Part shown: positions 13,142-22,739 of the stretch, piece by piece | Layout of the letters: each line of letters begins with the position of its first letter | Numbering within the stretch: position 1 is the first letter of the stretch | Origin: Lates calcarifer | Lineage: Eukaryota > Chordata > Actinopteri > Centropomidae | Direction of reading: 5' to 3' | Length of the DNA: 64,000 nucleotides | Assembly (NCBI RefSeq): GCF_001640805.2 | Contig: NC_066844.1 | Coordinates: 2,553,231-2,617,230 of the forward strand | The notes under the pieces: model-generated | Databases searched by the model: none | Told to the model about the DNA's origin: nothing | The model's input: the letters and a program-made list of their open reading frames with translations, nothing else | Translations under genes and position numbers: made by a program

Positions 13142-13832
13142 TTGTGGGCATGTGTTTGTGTATGTAACCCAGAAGAATTAAGAGAGAGCGGTGGAGAGAA
13201 AGTGTTTGCTCTGCAGTTCTCAGCTATAATTTGTCCTCCTCCCCTGGTCTTTCCCTCTCTCGCTCTACCTCTCTTCTTCCTCACTTTGCCATTCCCCTCC
13301 CATTTCATTTCCTATTCCCACCTTCTGCTTCTGTTCCTCTCTTTGTAAAAAATACTTATGCTGGGATGTGTGTGCGTGCATGTGTGTCTGTGACTAATCG
13401 TCTCATTTTTTCCATGATGCAGTGCAGAGGTAGACTCTTGTACAAGTCACCTCAGCTCTGACTTGACTCATCAATGCTACAAATGTTCTATTACAGCCAA
13501 GTGTAGAGACACAGCTACATGCATTTATCTAGAATCTCCTGCTCTGCAGAAAGTTCCTATTCAGTATTTCACTGTATAATTGGTTTAAAACCTCTGTCTA
13601 ATGACTCATTTTCAAACTTTGGACAACAGAAAATCTAAATGGTTAGGCACATTATGCTTCAGAAGATGCAGAGGAGGGATGTTTTTATCTACATCATTGG
13701 CTCAGTCTCAAATGACCCAGTATGGAGTCCAGCCGGGTCTCATCAATCTGTGTACAAATAACACTACATTTTCAAATTGTGTGCAGTGCATATGCCAAAT
13801 CCTTTCTATGTTGTTTGGGTTGAAATGCTTTC

Positions 13833-13892
13833 GTTTAGGTGCACAAACCGCCCGATCAGGGTTATGGAAAGATTGTGGTTTGGGTTAAAACA
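13833..13892. repeat. Fragment of 'GGTTTGGGTTAAAA' teleost repeat
   Basis: The segment has the family order 'tttaggtgcacaaac', 'cagggttatggaaaga', 'gtggtttgggttaaaa'. A related fragment lies at 33521-33598, where 'tttggttagggttgggcacaaaaac' is followed by 'gatggtttgggttaaaat'. The recurrence of the same ordered words at two places in the window supports a dispersed repeat. I recognise the pattern from fish genomes but cannot name the family. Confidence 0.55.
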
Positions 13893-14187
13893 ATAAAAGA
13901 AAAGTAAAATGCATGATGTGTGAGTTTTAGGACAAGAATTCTATATTATTCTTGCATGAGGCCCATTGTTTGTTGACAGGTGTATCAGATACCTAATTTG
14001 CACACTGGTGTCTGATCACAGTGTTGGCAGATTTGATATAAGACAAATCAGGATCACATGTTAACACCTGGTGTGAGTGAGGTCAAAGAGGGTCACAGGG
14101 GGAAGTGACCTGCCAGCTGTTGTTTTTTCATTAATGAATGATTTTTTCATAAAAATCATTTTATCAAACTCTTGCCTTAAAGTAGTG

Positions 14188-14552
14188 ATTCACCCCAAAA
14201 CACATCTCACTTACTTCTGTCTGTTCAGGTTTTGAGAAAGGCTCCTCTGAGATTATATGCTTCCATCCAAATACAGTGACAGTGAATGGAGCTCCCTTTT
14301 AAAAAGAGGAAAATGGTTTCAGTCAAAACTGTTCACCAAGTGGAGCGGTCTAGGTATTATCCAGAGTAACAAGGTCAGCATTTCTGGGGAGACACTTCAG
14401 TTGTCATATTTTTCCATAGCAGTTTTTGAAAGAGTAAACAAACAAAATCCAATTGACTTTCTTTGTATTGGTGTGGCCCCAGAAGTCTTAGAGGCAAACA
14501 TCTCAAAACCTGAACAAATAAAACCAAAATGATCTTTGTGTTTGGATACCAT
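14188..14552. mobile_element. Palindromic MITE with long inverted ends
   Basis: The first and last ~100 bp are imperfect inverted copies of each other. On the left 'tctgttcaggttttgag' reverse-complements to 'ctcaaaacctgaacaga', matched on the right by 'ctcaaaacctgaacaaa' at about 14503-14520. The match continues inward (left tctcagagga versus right tcttagaggc; left caaatacagtgacagtgaatgga versus right tccaattgactttctttgtattgg) and outward (left caccccaaaacac versus right gtgtttggatac). No transposase frame is present; the open frames at 14257-14532 and nearby just read the element. This is a non-autonomous DNA transposon or foldback structure. The superfamily is not determined, since no clear target-site duplication was seen. 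Confidence 0.65.
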
Positions 14553-15261
14553 GATCATATGTTATGTTTGTTTGGGTTAACTGACCTTAAATGTGTTATC
14601 TGCATGTGCATACACACCTGTGTGTATCCCTGTGAGTCACCCATCAAGTCAGCAGTCACATTCACAAAGCCACTGCCAAGACACTCACTACAAGTAAGTT
14701 GTTTGACACTAATTAGCGCCACAGAATTTTCTTTTTGTATCATGTCTAAATCTGCCTCAGGAAACGTCATGCAAATTTATTCAAGGTGCCTAGAAACCTG
14801 CTAGGCTGTCACTTCACCAGATCACTCCAGTTTACACTACATTATAATTTAGCACTTAGATTACAATCCTACTTGTTAGACTTAGATCATTGCTTGACAA
14901 GACGGGGGCAGGAAAACAAAAGCTAGGGAAGGGAGTGGGAGAGATTGATGGACAAGGGAGGGAAGAGACAACAATTCAGATACAATAAAGCAGTATGAGA
15001 AAAAGTAAGCCCTTTGTCAGTGCTTATGTAATGATGTCTTTGTAAAGATTAGGAAAACAGCTGAGAATGTTACACTTTAAATTAGTTTTGACACTTTTAC
15101 TTTAGCATAGAGTTTTCTTTTTCTTTTTAGGAAAGTTTTATTCATTGTGGACTACGATTATGTTTGGTGACACACTGTAGGTAATTTACAGTTTTTTGTC
15201 AACATGTAATACAAACTGATTATTTGCATGACACATGAAGCTGTGCAAGATTTGCACACGA

Positions 15262-15682
15262 TTAAAGGAATATTTTGTAATTTGGGGAAATAAACCTATT
15301 ATCATTGACTTTCTCTCCGCAAGTAAGTTGATTGATACCGCTTTCATGTCTTTATGGTAAATATGAAGCAGCCAGTTAGCTTAGCTTAGCACAAAAGCTG
15401 GAAACAGGGCTAAATAGCTATCCAGTAAATAGTACCTAACGGCATATCTAAAGTACACAGGTCAACATAGTAAATGCTGTTTGTTTAAGTGTTAAACAAC
15501 ACACTGTGGCTCTACAGATGGTTATGTGCCCCGGTTAACTGGCTCCCCAGCTGTTTCCAGTCTTTGTGCTAACTAAACTGACCGGCTGCTCACAGCAGCT
15601 TCATTTATAGCAAACATTAAAGTAGCATTGATCTTCTTATCTAACTCTATAAGCAAGTGAATAAACTGAGCTATTCCTTTGA
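15262..15682. mobile_element. TTAA-ended teleost MITE, nearly full length
   Basis: It starts TTAAAGGAATA and ends CTATTCCTTTGA, so the ends are inverted with a one-base decay of the terminal TTAA. The imperfect inverted similarity extends about 110 bp inward (left 'agttgattgataccgctttcatg' versus the complement of right 'aaagtagcattgatcttctt'; left 'aaatatgaagcagc' versus right 'gcagcttcattta'). The core 'ttagcttagcttagcacaaaagctggaaacaggg' and 'ctgtttccagtctttgtgctaa' repeats the same theme in both orientations. I recognise this as a very common fish repeat. It has no coding capacity. Two further partial copies lie in the window (2225-2357 and 54175-54337). Confidence 0.8.
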
Positions 15683-17258
15683 GAACCCTGTCCACCATAA
15701 CCATCTCCTTGTGACTATGCCATTGTCAATAAGAGGATCGCTTCATTCATTCAAAAAAGTATGTTTCCTCTGGAGATAATTTAGCCATCGATAATTTGAC
15801 CACTGTTAAGTATAAATAGTATTTCAAGGGATGTAAATTTAGTATTTAGTTGTTTTAATTCCCTGATGTGATCCACAGTAGACATGGAGAGGGGCAGCAA
15901 GGCAGAGAGCAGACAGAAACCTGACTCTGTTGATGCTACACTGGGTGACTTCAAACATGGTCCACTTATTCTAATTTGGGGGCAGTATGTGTATCGCTTT
16001 GCAGATATCTGGCAGCCAGCTATCAACAACAACAACATTTACATCATGCTGGCCATCATGGCTACTTGCATGAGCAAAGTATAATTGGAGCTTTGAATTT
16101 GCCCCATCAAATTACAAACCAATCACAGCTGTATAGATGCTGTATAGATAGCTACATAGATCACAATTATATCTTTTATGAGACAGTGGTACTTTAAGCT
16201 GCCATCCTACAGGCTTACACATTTTGGCAGGAGTTAATTTGCTATACTGTTATTTGGAATCCCTTTTCCCTTTTTGATGTATGGCTTTAATATTTCATTA
16301 TTCCTGTAAATGGTTCGAAGGATTAACAAAATCTGCTCCTCAGCACATTTGTCAGGGTGCAATTCACTTTATCCCAACTACATTTGCCTCAGTAGTTTCT
16401 GCTTTGCCTCCCAAACACGAGAAACTGCTGGCTATAAGATGTCCTCATTTATCTCTTTACTCAAAACTATTGCACTGAAGTGCTGCAATTGGTTGAAGCT
16501 ATATTTTGTATATTAATTAAGCTCTTGGAGGAGGACTGACTCCGCTGTTTTCAGGTATCTCATTGCCCTGTCACAAATTGGTATTGCCAAATGGCATTGT
16601 TCGCACCTATCCAGATGACCCGATACTGTGTGATAACATTCCAGTCAGTCATTCCACCATCCAAGGGAAGGAATGGAAAAGTTTTGAATTTAGAGCAGAG
16701 TGGAACCAAAAATGGGTCAGGAGCCTGTTTCTTGTGGTTTGCCAACATGATACAAGGCTGTTTTGATGAGCCTGGTTCCCTGGGTGTCACAACCAAGTGC
16801 TTTGCACCAAATGCAAAGTGAATATGCAGTCAGAAATATGAGATGTTCAGTTTCAAAGCAAATCAGAAGGTAGCCTATTGACATGGGCTGAATTCTACAG
16901 AAATCAATTTATTTTTTCATCATGTGGCAGTTCATAGAGACACCAGGGATCATAGAGGATCTGAATATTAAATACCATCTGTGTTTTAAAAAAAAATCTT
17001 ATTATCATACATTTGATACCTGGCTTTCAGAAGGCTGAGTCAGAGAAGTCTGTTTAATGACAGCAGCCTTCAGATGTCATCTCTTGAGTGTTACAGTGTG
17101 ATGTGTAATTATTTGTCTTTTTTTTGTCTTGATTTGCATTTCTTTACTTTTCTTGTTTAATATTCATCTGTGTCCCAAATATTGTGTTCCTGAATTTTCT
17201 AAATATCTGCATCAATGCGTACTGTATGTGCATTTGTGTGAAGCATGTTTGTCTGTTG

Positions 17259-17259
<1 letters not shown>
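15683..17259. other. Gene-free stretch
   Basis: AT-rich unique DNA with small overlapping chance frames on both strands. No exon, RNA gene or repeat family was recognised. Confidence 0.5.

Positions 17260-17293
<34 letters not shown>
17260..17293. repeat. (GT)n microsatellite
   Basis: A perfect GT array of about 17 units. Confidence 0.95.
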
Positions 17294-17295
<2 letters not shown>

Positions 17296-17730
17296 GCATG
17301 GAAGGTGTGGGACATTAATACACTTATTATATCATTAGGAGGAGGAAATGGTGGAAACAACAGGCATTAATGACAGATTTGTGTCCCACAATCATTTTTG
17401 TTTCATAGTAACTACCTCCTTTGGGTTTTACAATTCATGACACAACCAGTCAACCAACTCATTACACTGTGTCCTGTTCATACAGTATATTTTACCCTCT
17501 ATGAGAAAGCAGCAAGTCTTACCCACAGTTTTGATTCAGACAAATTTGACATTTATCTCTTCTCAGCAAACTATTTCATACAGTGACTTGTATATATTTA
17601 GGTGCTTACATCTGTTTAAATATTCATATGTGCACTACAAATATGTAAATAACAGTTTAGCTATGTAATGTATGTGTGAATGTGATTGGAGCAGTAAGAG
17701 TGGCACGGTACTTTCGGTATGCTGATACAT

Positions 17731-17764
17731 GAGACAAAGGACAGAATGAGACAAAGGACAGAAT
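17731..17764. repeat. Perfect 17-bp tandem duplication
   Basis: The unit gagacaaaggacagaat occurs twice head to tail with no mismatch. This suggests a recent slippage or repair duplication. Confidence 0.9.
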
Positions 17765-19085
17765 ACCATTAAATTGATCCTATAACAAAGAAGGATCTAT
17801 TGATTTTTAAAAACTCATCTTGTAGGATGAAACCTGGCTGTTCAATGTTTGTAGTTTGGTCCTTCTGTTTGGATGGTTACAACAGATTGTAATATATTCC
17901 TGTGGTGACAATGAGAAAGATATAGAGCACATTTGAATTTAACACAGTTCTACTATGTTCATAGCCATATAATTGGCTTTTGGGATAACCTGATAAGGCT
18001 CTACCTCAGCTTTCTGGAACAGATCAGCGCACTCACTGACTTATCCTGGAAGCTTCTTTTCAACTCAGGCTTCTAAGAACAAGGGCTAAGCTGGACTCTA
18101 TCATTAAATCATAAAACGGAAAATTAAATGTAGGAACGCCATAATAAATATAATTACCCCTGTGATGTTATAGTACAAGATTCCTCTGTGTCCTGCATGA
18201 TTCTCTGTCAGTCAGTGGAATTTGATTTCTGCCCAAGAGTTCATGACATCTGATGACAAAGGATGAACCAAACTGTCCAATGAATGTTACTTGTCATTGG
18301 TTCATTTGTAATAAATCAGCATGAACACAGGAAAGGGTTAGAGCTACTGTGTATAAAACTACAGTTATGTGAGGGGCCTAAAAATTCCTGACTAAGCATG
18401 CTCTTTGTCATCGCTTCTCTCTGGCTTTGTCACAGTTCTACATATTCTCAGCTCAGAGCTTCCCAGTGCAACCAGACTTTTATTACTGGACAGCTATCAT
18501 TCTCACTGGATCAGCTGGAACTTAACTCTATTGTTCAAGAACACAACAACAGTATATTTCGAGGGAGGGAGGCCTTTTCACACCACTGACACACTGCACC
18601 CTTCAAGTGGATAATACCTAGGAATTTAAACAGCTTCTTACTGTATCATTTTAATCACTCACAAATGGCCACTTGTGTGTGTGTGTGTGTGCAAAGTTGT
18701 AGTCATTTGAAGTTGAACAGCTGTGATTAATTCACACCCACCACTTGGTGAGACCGTTTCATAACCAGTTCATGTAGAGTACCAGTGACGCACACTCATA
18801 CAGACAAAAAAACTATATCTTGTTATGAAACTTTGAACACCCTCCTGGCATCAGAAAACCATCCCTTTAAAGCCCTCTAAGTAAATTAATGAAAGAAAGC
18901 CAAGTTTGTAGAGGCCTTGAGTGTGTGTGAGCGGTGGGTGGGTGGCTCCTTGTGAGGATCAACTGAAACAGATGAATGAGAAAAATTATCTTAAGCTTTG
19001 ATTAGTCATTTTAGTGACTGTTTAAGGACAGAGACTCTTTGTTCCTTTCTCCCTGTTAATGTGTAAATTTTGGATTTTTTTTGGA
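17765..19085. other. Gene-free stretch
   Basis: Unique AT-rich DNA with a short TG run near 18675. No supported gene or mobile element. Confidence 0.5.
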
Positions 19086-19096
19086 GGGGGGGGGGG
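19086..19096. repeat. G homopolymer (11 nt)
   Basis: A run of 11 G residues following tttttttggag. Its length is prone to sequencing error. Confidence 0.9.
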
Positions 19097-19856
19097 TCTA
19101 CCACTAAAACATATGTGCTTCTTATGAGAGGAGAAACATCACTTGACATCAGCATCACTACCAGACTCCCACCAGTGTGGAAATTATAATTACAGTGTTA
19201 TCTTATAGAGATCACTCTTACACATTTAACAATGTTACTTTATTAGTCTGGATTTTATAAAAACTAAAATGGTTCCATTTACATGAGTGACGGGTGGATG
19301 GGAGTTCACCACCCTCCAAATAAAATTTGTCATGACCATTTATCAAATGCCTCTAAAAGCTGGATGAGTAGATGTTTTGCTCTGAATTGTGTCACATTTA
19401 ACAGACCGTGTGGTTGTTGAAGTAAACACAGACATGCCTGCAGGTGGTAATTCTAAACTCTGTGCATTGGACCGTGTGTCGTCTGTGCTGCTTGGTCCTT
19501 ATCCGTCTGTGTTTTGTGTTTTACTGAACATCCAATATGTAGCTGCTGGTTAAAGATTTAATAAATACTTAGTGTTTTGCCATTTTTACAAAACGTGTAT
19601 GGAATTTAAATACAGAGTTTGTTGTGTGTTGTTGCAGCCGACAAAATGGAGTTCATCTTTCAGTTTCTCATTTCAAAGAGTAAGGTAGTGTTGAGAAGGC
19701 ATTTTTTTAAAATATAACCTACAAATCAGTTTCAAACAGGCAACTGAGCAAGTGCATGAAATGCTTTTTGGCCCACTGAGCAGCCAGAATGCCTCTGCCT
19801 GGTAGAGTTTAATTTCCCCTTAATGCACTGCAGTAGTCAGGAAGAAACAACTGGTG

Positions 19857-20213
19857 TTAGGTCTTGGAATCCGCTGACAAAGCCAAATGCTGAATTGAGT
19901 CTATTTCTGTCTTTCTGACTCCGGCAGAGTCTATAATACTTTGAAAGTTGTTATACTGTGAGCTGAGGACAGTTCTTTTACTGCTCAGGATGTCTGCCAG
20001 TCTGCAGCTGACCTCCTTTTCAAACTTTGAGCTCAGTTTCACTTTCGCAAGTTCACTCTTGAGATTCATCCATCCACTTACCTGTTCAGGTTCTTTACAA
20101 GTTATACTGTGTTCACTATGGGAGTTACTGTAATTGCCAGTTAATGACTTACATATATGTTTTTTAAAGTATGGCTGAGAATCTGAATTGGCATCTGTGT
20201 CTGAAAAACCCAT
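19857..20213 (-). other. Unexplained 118-codon minus-strand ORF (gene status doubtful)
   Basis: The frame begins with ATG at 20213 and ends at a stop at 19857. Its composition is protein-like rather than repetitive: the C-terminal two-thirds is rich in K, E, S and L, for example SELAKVKLSSKFEKEVSCRL, and may form helix or coiled coil. I recognise no domain. Within it, the minus strand carries CAG|GTAAGT at about 20080-20088, a consensus donor, so the frame could also be an exon end followed by chance read-through. There is no promoter, polyadenylation signal or neighbouring exon that I can support. Alternatives are a decayed retrocopy, part of an unrecognised transposon, or chance. A stop-free run of this length is not decisive in 64 kb. 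Confidence 0.2.
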
Positions 20214-20344
20214 CCTTTATGACATAAATATGGCATTAGAGGAATATGTTCACTTCTCAACTCCCAGCATTGACTGCTGGTAGTGGACAGGACAAAGTTA
20301 CAGTTTGTGTATGGTTTACACCATCCCCATCAGACATTATTTAT

Positions 20345-20580
20345 GGTCTAACCCAGTGAGGGTCAGGACCCCCGCAGTGAATTATGAGATGAATCTAATG
20401 AGTCACCAGTTGATTACTGGGGTATGAGATGATGAAAAATCCTCCAAAAATGAAATGAAACCAGACTCAGGGAAAGAGAAAATCAGTATGTGATTTAACT
20501 GCTCACAATTGATACACATGGGGCCACAAAAAGGCTTTTACTCAGGGTTTATAAAGAAAAAATGTTTGGAACCACTGCCT
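20345..20580. repeat. Probable dispersed teleost repeat fragment
   Basis: The segment reads 'aacccagtgagggtcaggaccccc', then 'gagatgaatctaatgagtcacc', 'gactcagggaaagag', and finally 'gtttggaaccactgcctt'. The 'gtcaggacccc ... tttggaaccactg' frame is a common signature of a fish MITE-like repeat. The assignment is from memory of the pattern and the copy is old. Confidence 0.4.
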
Positions 20581-21170
20581 TAACCAACCAATCAATAATA
20601 TATAACAATATAACCTGTCATTTACTGATTAAAATTACACCTCAAGTTTGCACCACAGGTGGTAGTTATTTTCCTTCCTGACCTCATGTCAATATGAAAT
20701 TCCAGTTCAGTGAATATTTTAGCTCCGTGTCCTTTGATTAAAAACCCGCAGATGATACGGTCCTCTAAAGTGCCACTCTGTCAGAAGCATCTGGCTCAAG
20801 ACACTCACACCCCCTCAGTGATCGTCATGGGGTGACTTTTAATTTCCTGCCAGCAATCAATTTTGTCAGGTGTCACACTTTTCAAAGAGTGAAAACTTCA
20901 CTGCAGGATCAAACTGCCTGCATGGGACGTTTCGGGTCAGTGATTAAAAAGCATGTCTTAAACCCCCAGGTGAGTTTTCATTATAGCTACCTGGGGTTCA
21001 CACCCTCAGCTCTGCAGTGTGTGTGTGTGTCTGTGTGTCTGTGAGCAACCGCAAAAGGCTGAGTGTGTGTAATAGAGGGTATATACTTCTGTGTTTGGCT
21101 GTGTGTCGTTTTGTGTGTGAGATAGCTAAGCAGAAGTGTCCACAGTGTGTGTTTTCCTGCCCACCTGCAG

Positions 21171-21205
21171 TGTGTGTGTGTGTGTGTGTGTGTGAGTGTG
21201 TGTGC
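21171..21205. repeat. (TG)n microsatellite, interrupted
   Basis: A TG array with one GA interruption and a CG-containing tail (gcgcgtgcg). Confidence 0.9.
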
Positions 21206-21229
21206 GCGTGCGACCTCTCCTCCAGAGGA

Positions 21230-21700
21230 GATGATGAGCTTATTATGGAGAGACACGAAATAGAGATTAAAGAGCAGATGAGAGCAGGCAGAAGGATGAG
21301 GGGACAGAAGAGAAAAAAGAGAGAGAAATGGGAGGAAGATGGACAGAGAGAAGGAGAGGGGTGCTGAGAGAGAGGGAGAGACTAAGAGGTTTGGATGAGC
21401 TGGGGGGGTTGAGGGTTGGCGAAGGGGAGGACGGATTGTTTTAGGGTCAAGATGATAGGTGGACTGGAAGGGATGGATGGATAAAGGGAGGGCAGGAAAG
21501 ATGGAATCAAAGAAATAGGTACCTAGGGATAAACCAAAGAAGGAAGTAGTGAAAGGAAAGGTGATATCAAAGGAGAGGATTAGATCAAATAAAAGATGAA
21601 GGAAGGAATATAGGAAAAAGGGGAGAAGGGAGAGAAGGATGAGAAGGAGGAAATCAAGGAAAGCAGGAAGGGGAGACACGGATTGATTGAAGAAGTTAAC
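21230..21700. repeat. Purine-rich block upstream of candidate exon A
   Basis: The plus strand is predominantly A and G with GGAGA, GAAGG and GATGG words. The 230-codon minus-strand frame at 20987-21679 is the Leu/Ser/Pro-rich translation of this block plus TG arrays and is not treated as a gene. Confidence 0.75.
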
Positions 21701-21759
21701 TGCAGTGGCTGTTGTGGAAAGAGACTAACTGTGTGTCTGTTAAGTGACAGAATGAAAAG

Positions 21760-21779
21760 TGTGTGTGTGTGTGTGTGTG
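21760..21779. repeat. (GT)n microsatellite
   Basis: A GT array of 10 units. Confidence 0.9.
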
Positions 21780-21886
21780 AGAGGCAGAGATAATGAAGCA
21801 TAGAACTGCAGAGACAAAAAAAGGCACCACGCTGAGTCTTTTATAAAAATGTTGCCTTTTCTCTGGAAGCACTGGCTGAGAGTTTT

Positions 21887-21936
21887 GGGTGGATGTTGGG
21901 GGCGGGGGTGGTGAGGTGGGATGGGTGAGCTGGGGG
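21887..21936 (+). promoter_or_regulatory. G-rich tract, potential G-quadruplex
   Basis: The plus strand has six runs of three or more G at 21887-21889, 21898-21902, 21904-21908, 21918-21920, 21923-21925 and 21932-21936. Loop lengths are 8, 1, 9, 2 and 6 nt, so it meets a slightly relaxed G4 rule rather than the strict 1-7 rule. It lies about 0.6 kb upstream of the ATG of candidate exon A, in a promoter-like setting. Function is inferred only. Confidence 0.4.
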
Positions 21937-21942
21937 TATGGC

Positions 21943-21968
21943 GAGAGAGAGAGAGAGAGAGAGAGAGA
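21943..21968. repeat. (GA)n microsatellite
   Basis: A GA array of 13 units, followed by aagatagagagcgagagg. Confidence 0.95.
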
Positions 21969-21999
21969 AAGATAGAGAGCGAGAGGAGGGGGAAAGTAA

Positions 22000-22507
22000 A
22001 TGTGCTGCCTCTCCCTTTCTCCCTCTCCTCTCTTTTCCCTCTGTGTCTCACTTCTCTCGTCACTTCGTTCTCTGGATTCTCCCCGAGCTGAAGAAGAGGG
22101 AGGAAAGAGAAGGAAAAAGACCAGAAGAACAAGAAAGAATATGAAAAAGAGGATGGTTGAGCTGTTTGTGGGACTAAACCGGAGTAGTTAAGTGCTGCAT
22201 TGGAAAGGGAGAGAAAAATTGGAGGTAAAGAAGAAGACCAGACCGAGGAGAGGAGGAGGAGGGAATTTGGGAAAGCCAGTGAGCCACCGTGCTGGAACAA
22301 CAAGAGAAGAGAGAAAGAGAGAGACAAGAAACAAGTGGTGAAAGTTATCAGGATTCTCGGAAAGACCGAGTTAGAAAGCAAGAGTTAGTGGGAGGTGAAG
22401 AATAAGCAAAAGAGTAGGGAAGAAGAAAGGGGAATAAGTGGAAAGGAAAGTCATCCTTGGTACAGAGACCACATCTGCAGCTGACAGGTGAACCTTGGTT
22501 AGCCAGG
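22000..22507 (+). promoter_or_regulatory. Putative promoter and 5' leader of candidate exon A
   Basis: A pyrimidine-rich tract (about 22005-22075, with ctctcgtcacttcgttctc) switches abruptly at about 22085 to a purine-rich stretch that runs to the ATG at 22508. The region contains no TATA-like box at a useful position. GCTGACAG|GTGAAC at about 22486 is an additional potential donor inside the leader, so the 5' UTR could itself be spliced. The order matches the leader of candidate exon B: CT-rich, then GA-rich, then ATG. The transcription start is unknown. Confidence 0.35.
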
Positions 22508-22664
22508 ATGGACAAAGTGGAGCGTGTGATGAAGATGGTGAAGAGGATGTCGCCTAGGAAGAAGAGGAGAGAAGGAGGAGGAGGAAGAGGAGGAGGACCT
22601 GGAGAGCTGGAGAGCCCGGACACCCTGTGTGACGAACTCTGCCGCTTCAGCCTCTGCATCAGTG
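22508..22664 (+). CDS. Candidate alternative first coding exon A (partial gene)
   Basis: This is the best coding candidate in the window. The ATG at 22508 has A at -3 and G at +4. The frame begins MDKVERVMKMVKRMSPRKK, passes through an Arg/Gly-rich linker coded by the GGA-rich sequence, and ends DTLCDELCRFSLCIS before a donor read ISG|. The exon boundary is ATCAGTG|GTGAGA at 22664/22665, a good donor leaving phase 1 (52 codons plus one base). The N-terminal 19 residues form a basic, possibly amphipathic helix with seven Lys/Arg. The C-terminal part has cysteine/leucine-rich non-repetitive composition, unlike the surrounding simple repeats. I do not recognise the gene. Its length, phase and setting parallel exon B, which suggests alternative promoters of one plus-strand gene extending past the window. 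A chance open frame in GA-rich DNA remains possible. Confidence 0.45.
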
Positions 22665-22680
22665 GTGAGAGGTCGCACCG

Positions 22681-22683
<3 letters not shown>

Positions 22684-22737
<54 letters not shown>
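22684..22737. repeat. (TG)27 microsatellite just inside the candidate intron
   Basis: A perfect TG array starting 19 nt after the donor of exon A. In a plus-strand transcript it would be a (UG)27 tract, the type of sequence bound by TDP-43 and CELF-type proteins. Adjacent coding-like frames (22348-22869 and 22499-22846 on the minus strand) are poly-His/Thr artefacts of the array. Confidence 0.95.

Positions 22738-22739
<2 letters not shown>

Noticed and set aside
14257..14532. 91-codon plus-strand frame that looks protein-like
   Set aside because: It lies entirely within the palindromic MITE, so its openness is better explained by the repeat.
20987..21679. 230-codon minus-strand frame
   Set aside because: It reads the complement of a purine-rich block and TG arrays, giving a Leu/Ser/Pro/Phe-rich and His/Thr-rich low-complexity string. 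No domain and no splice or promoter context.
21740..22381. 213-codon minus-strand frame
   Set aside because: Low-complexity translation of GA-rich DNA opposite the putative leader of exon A.
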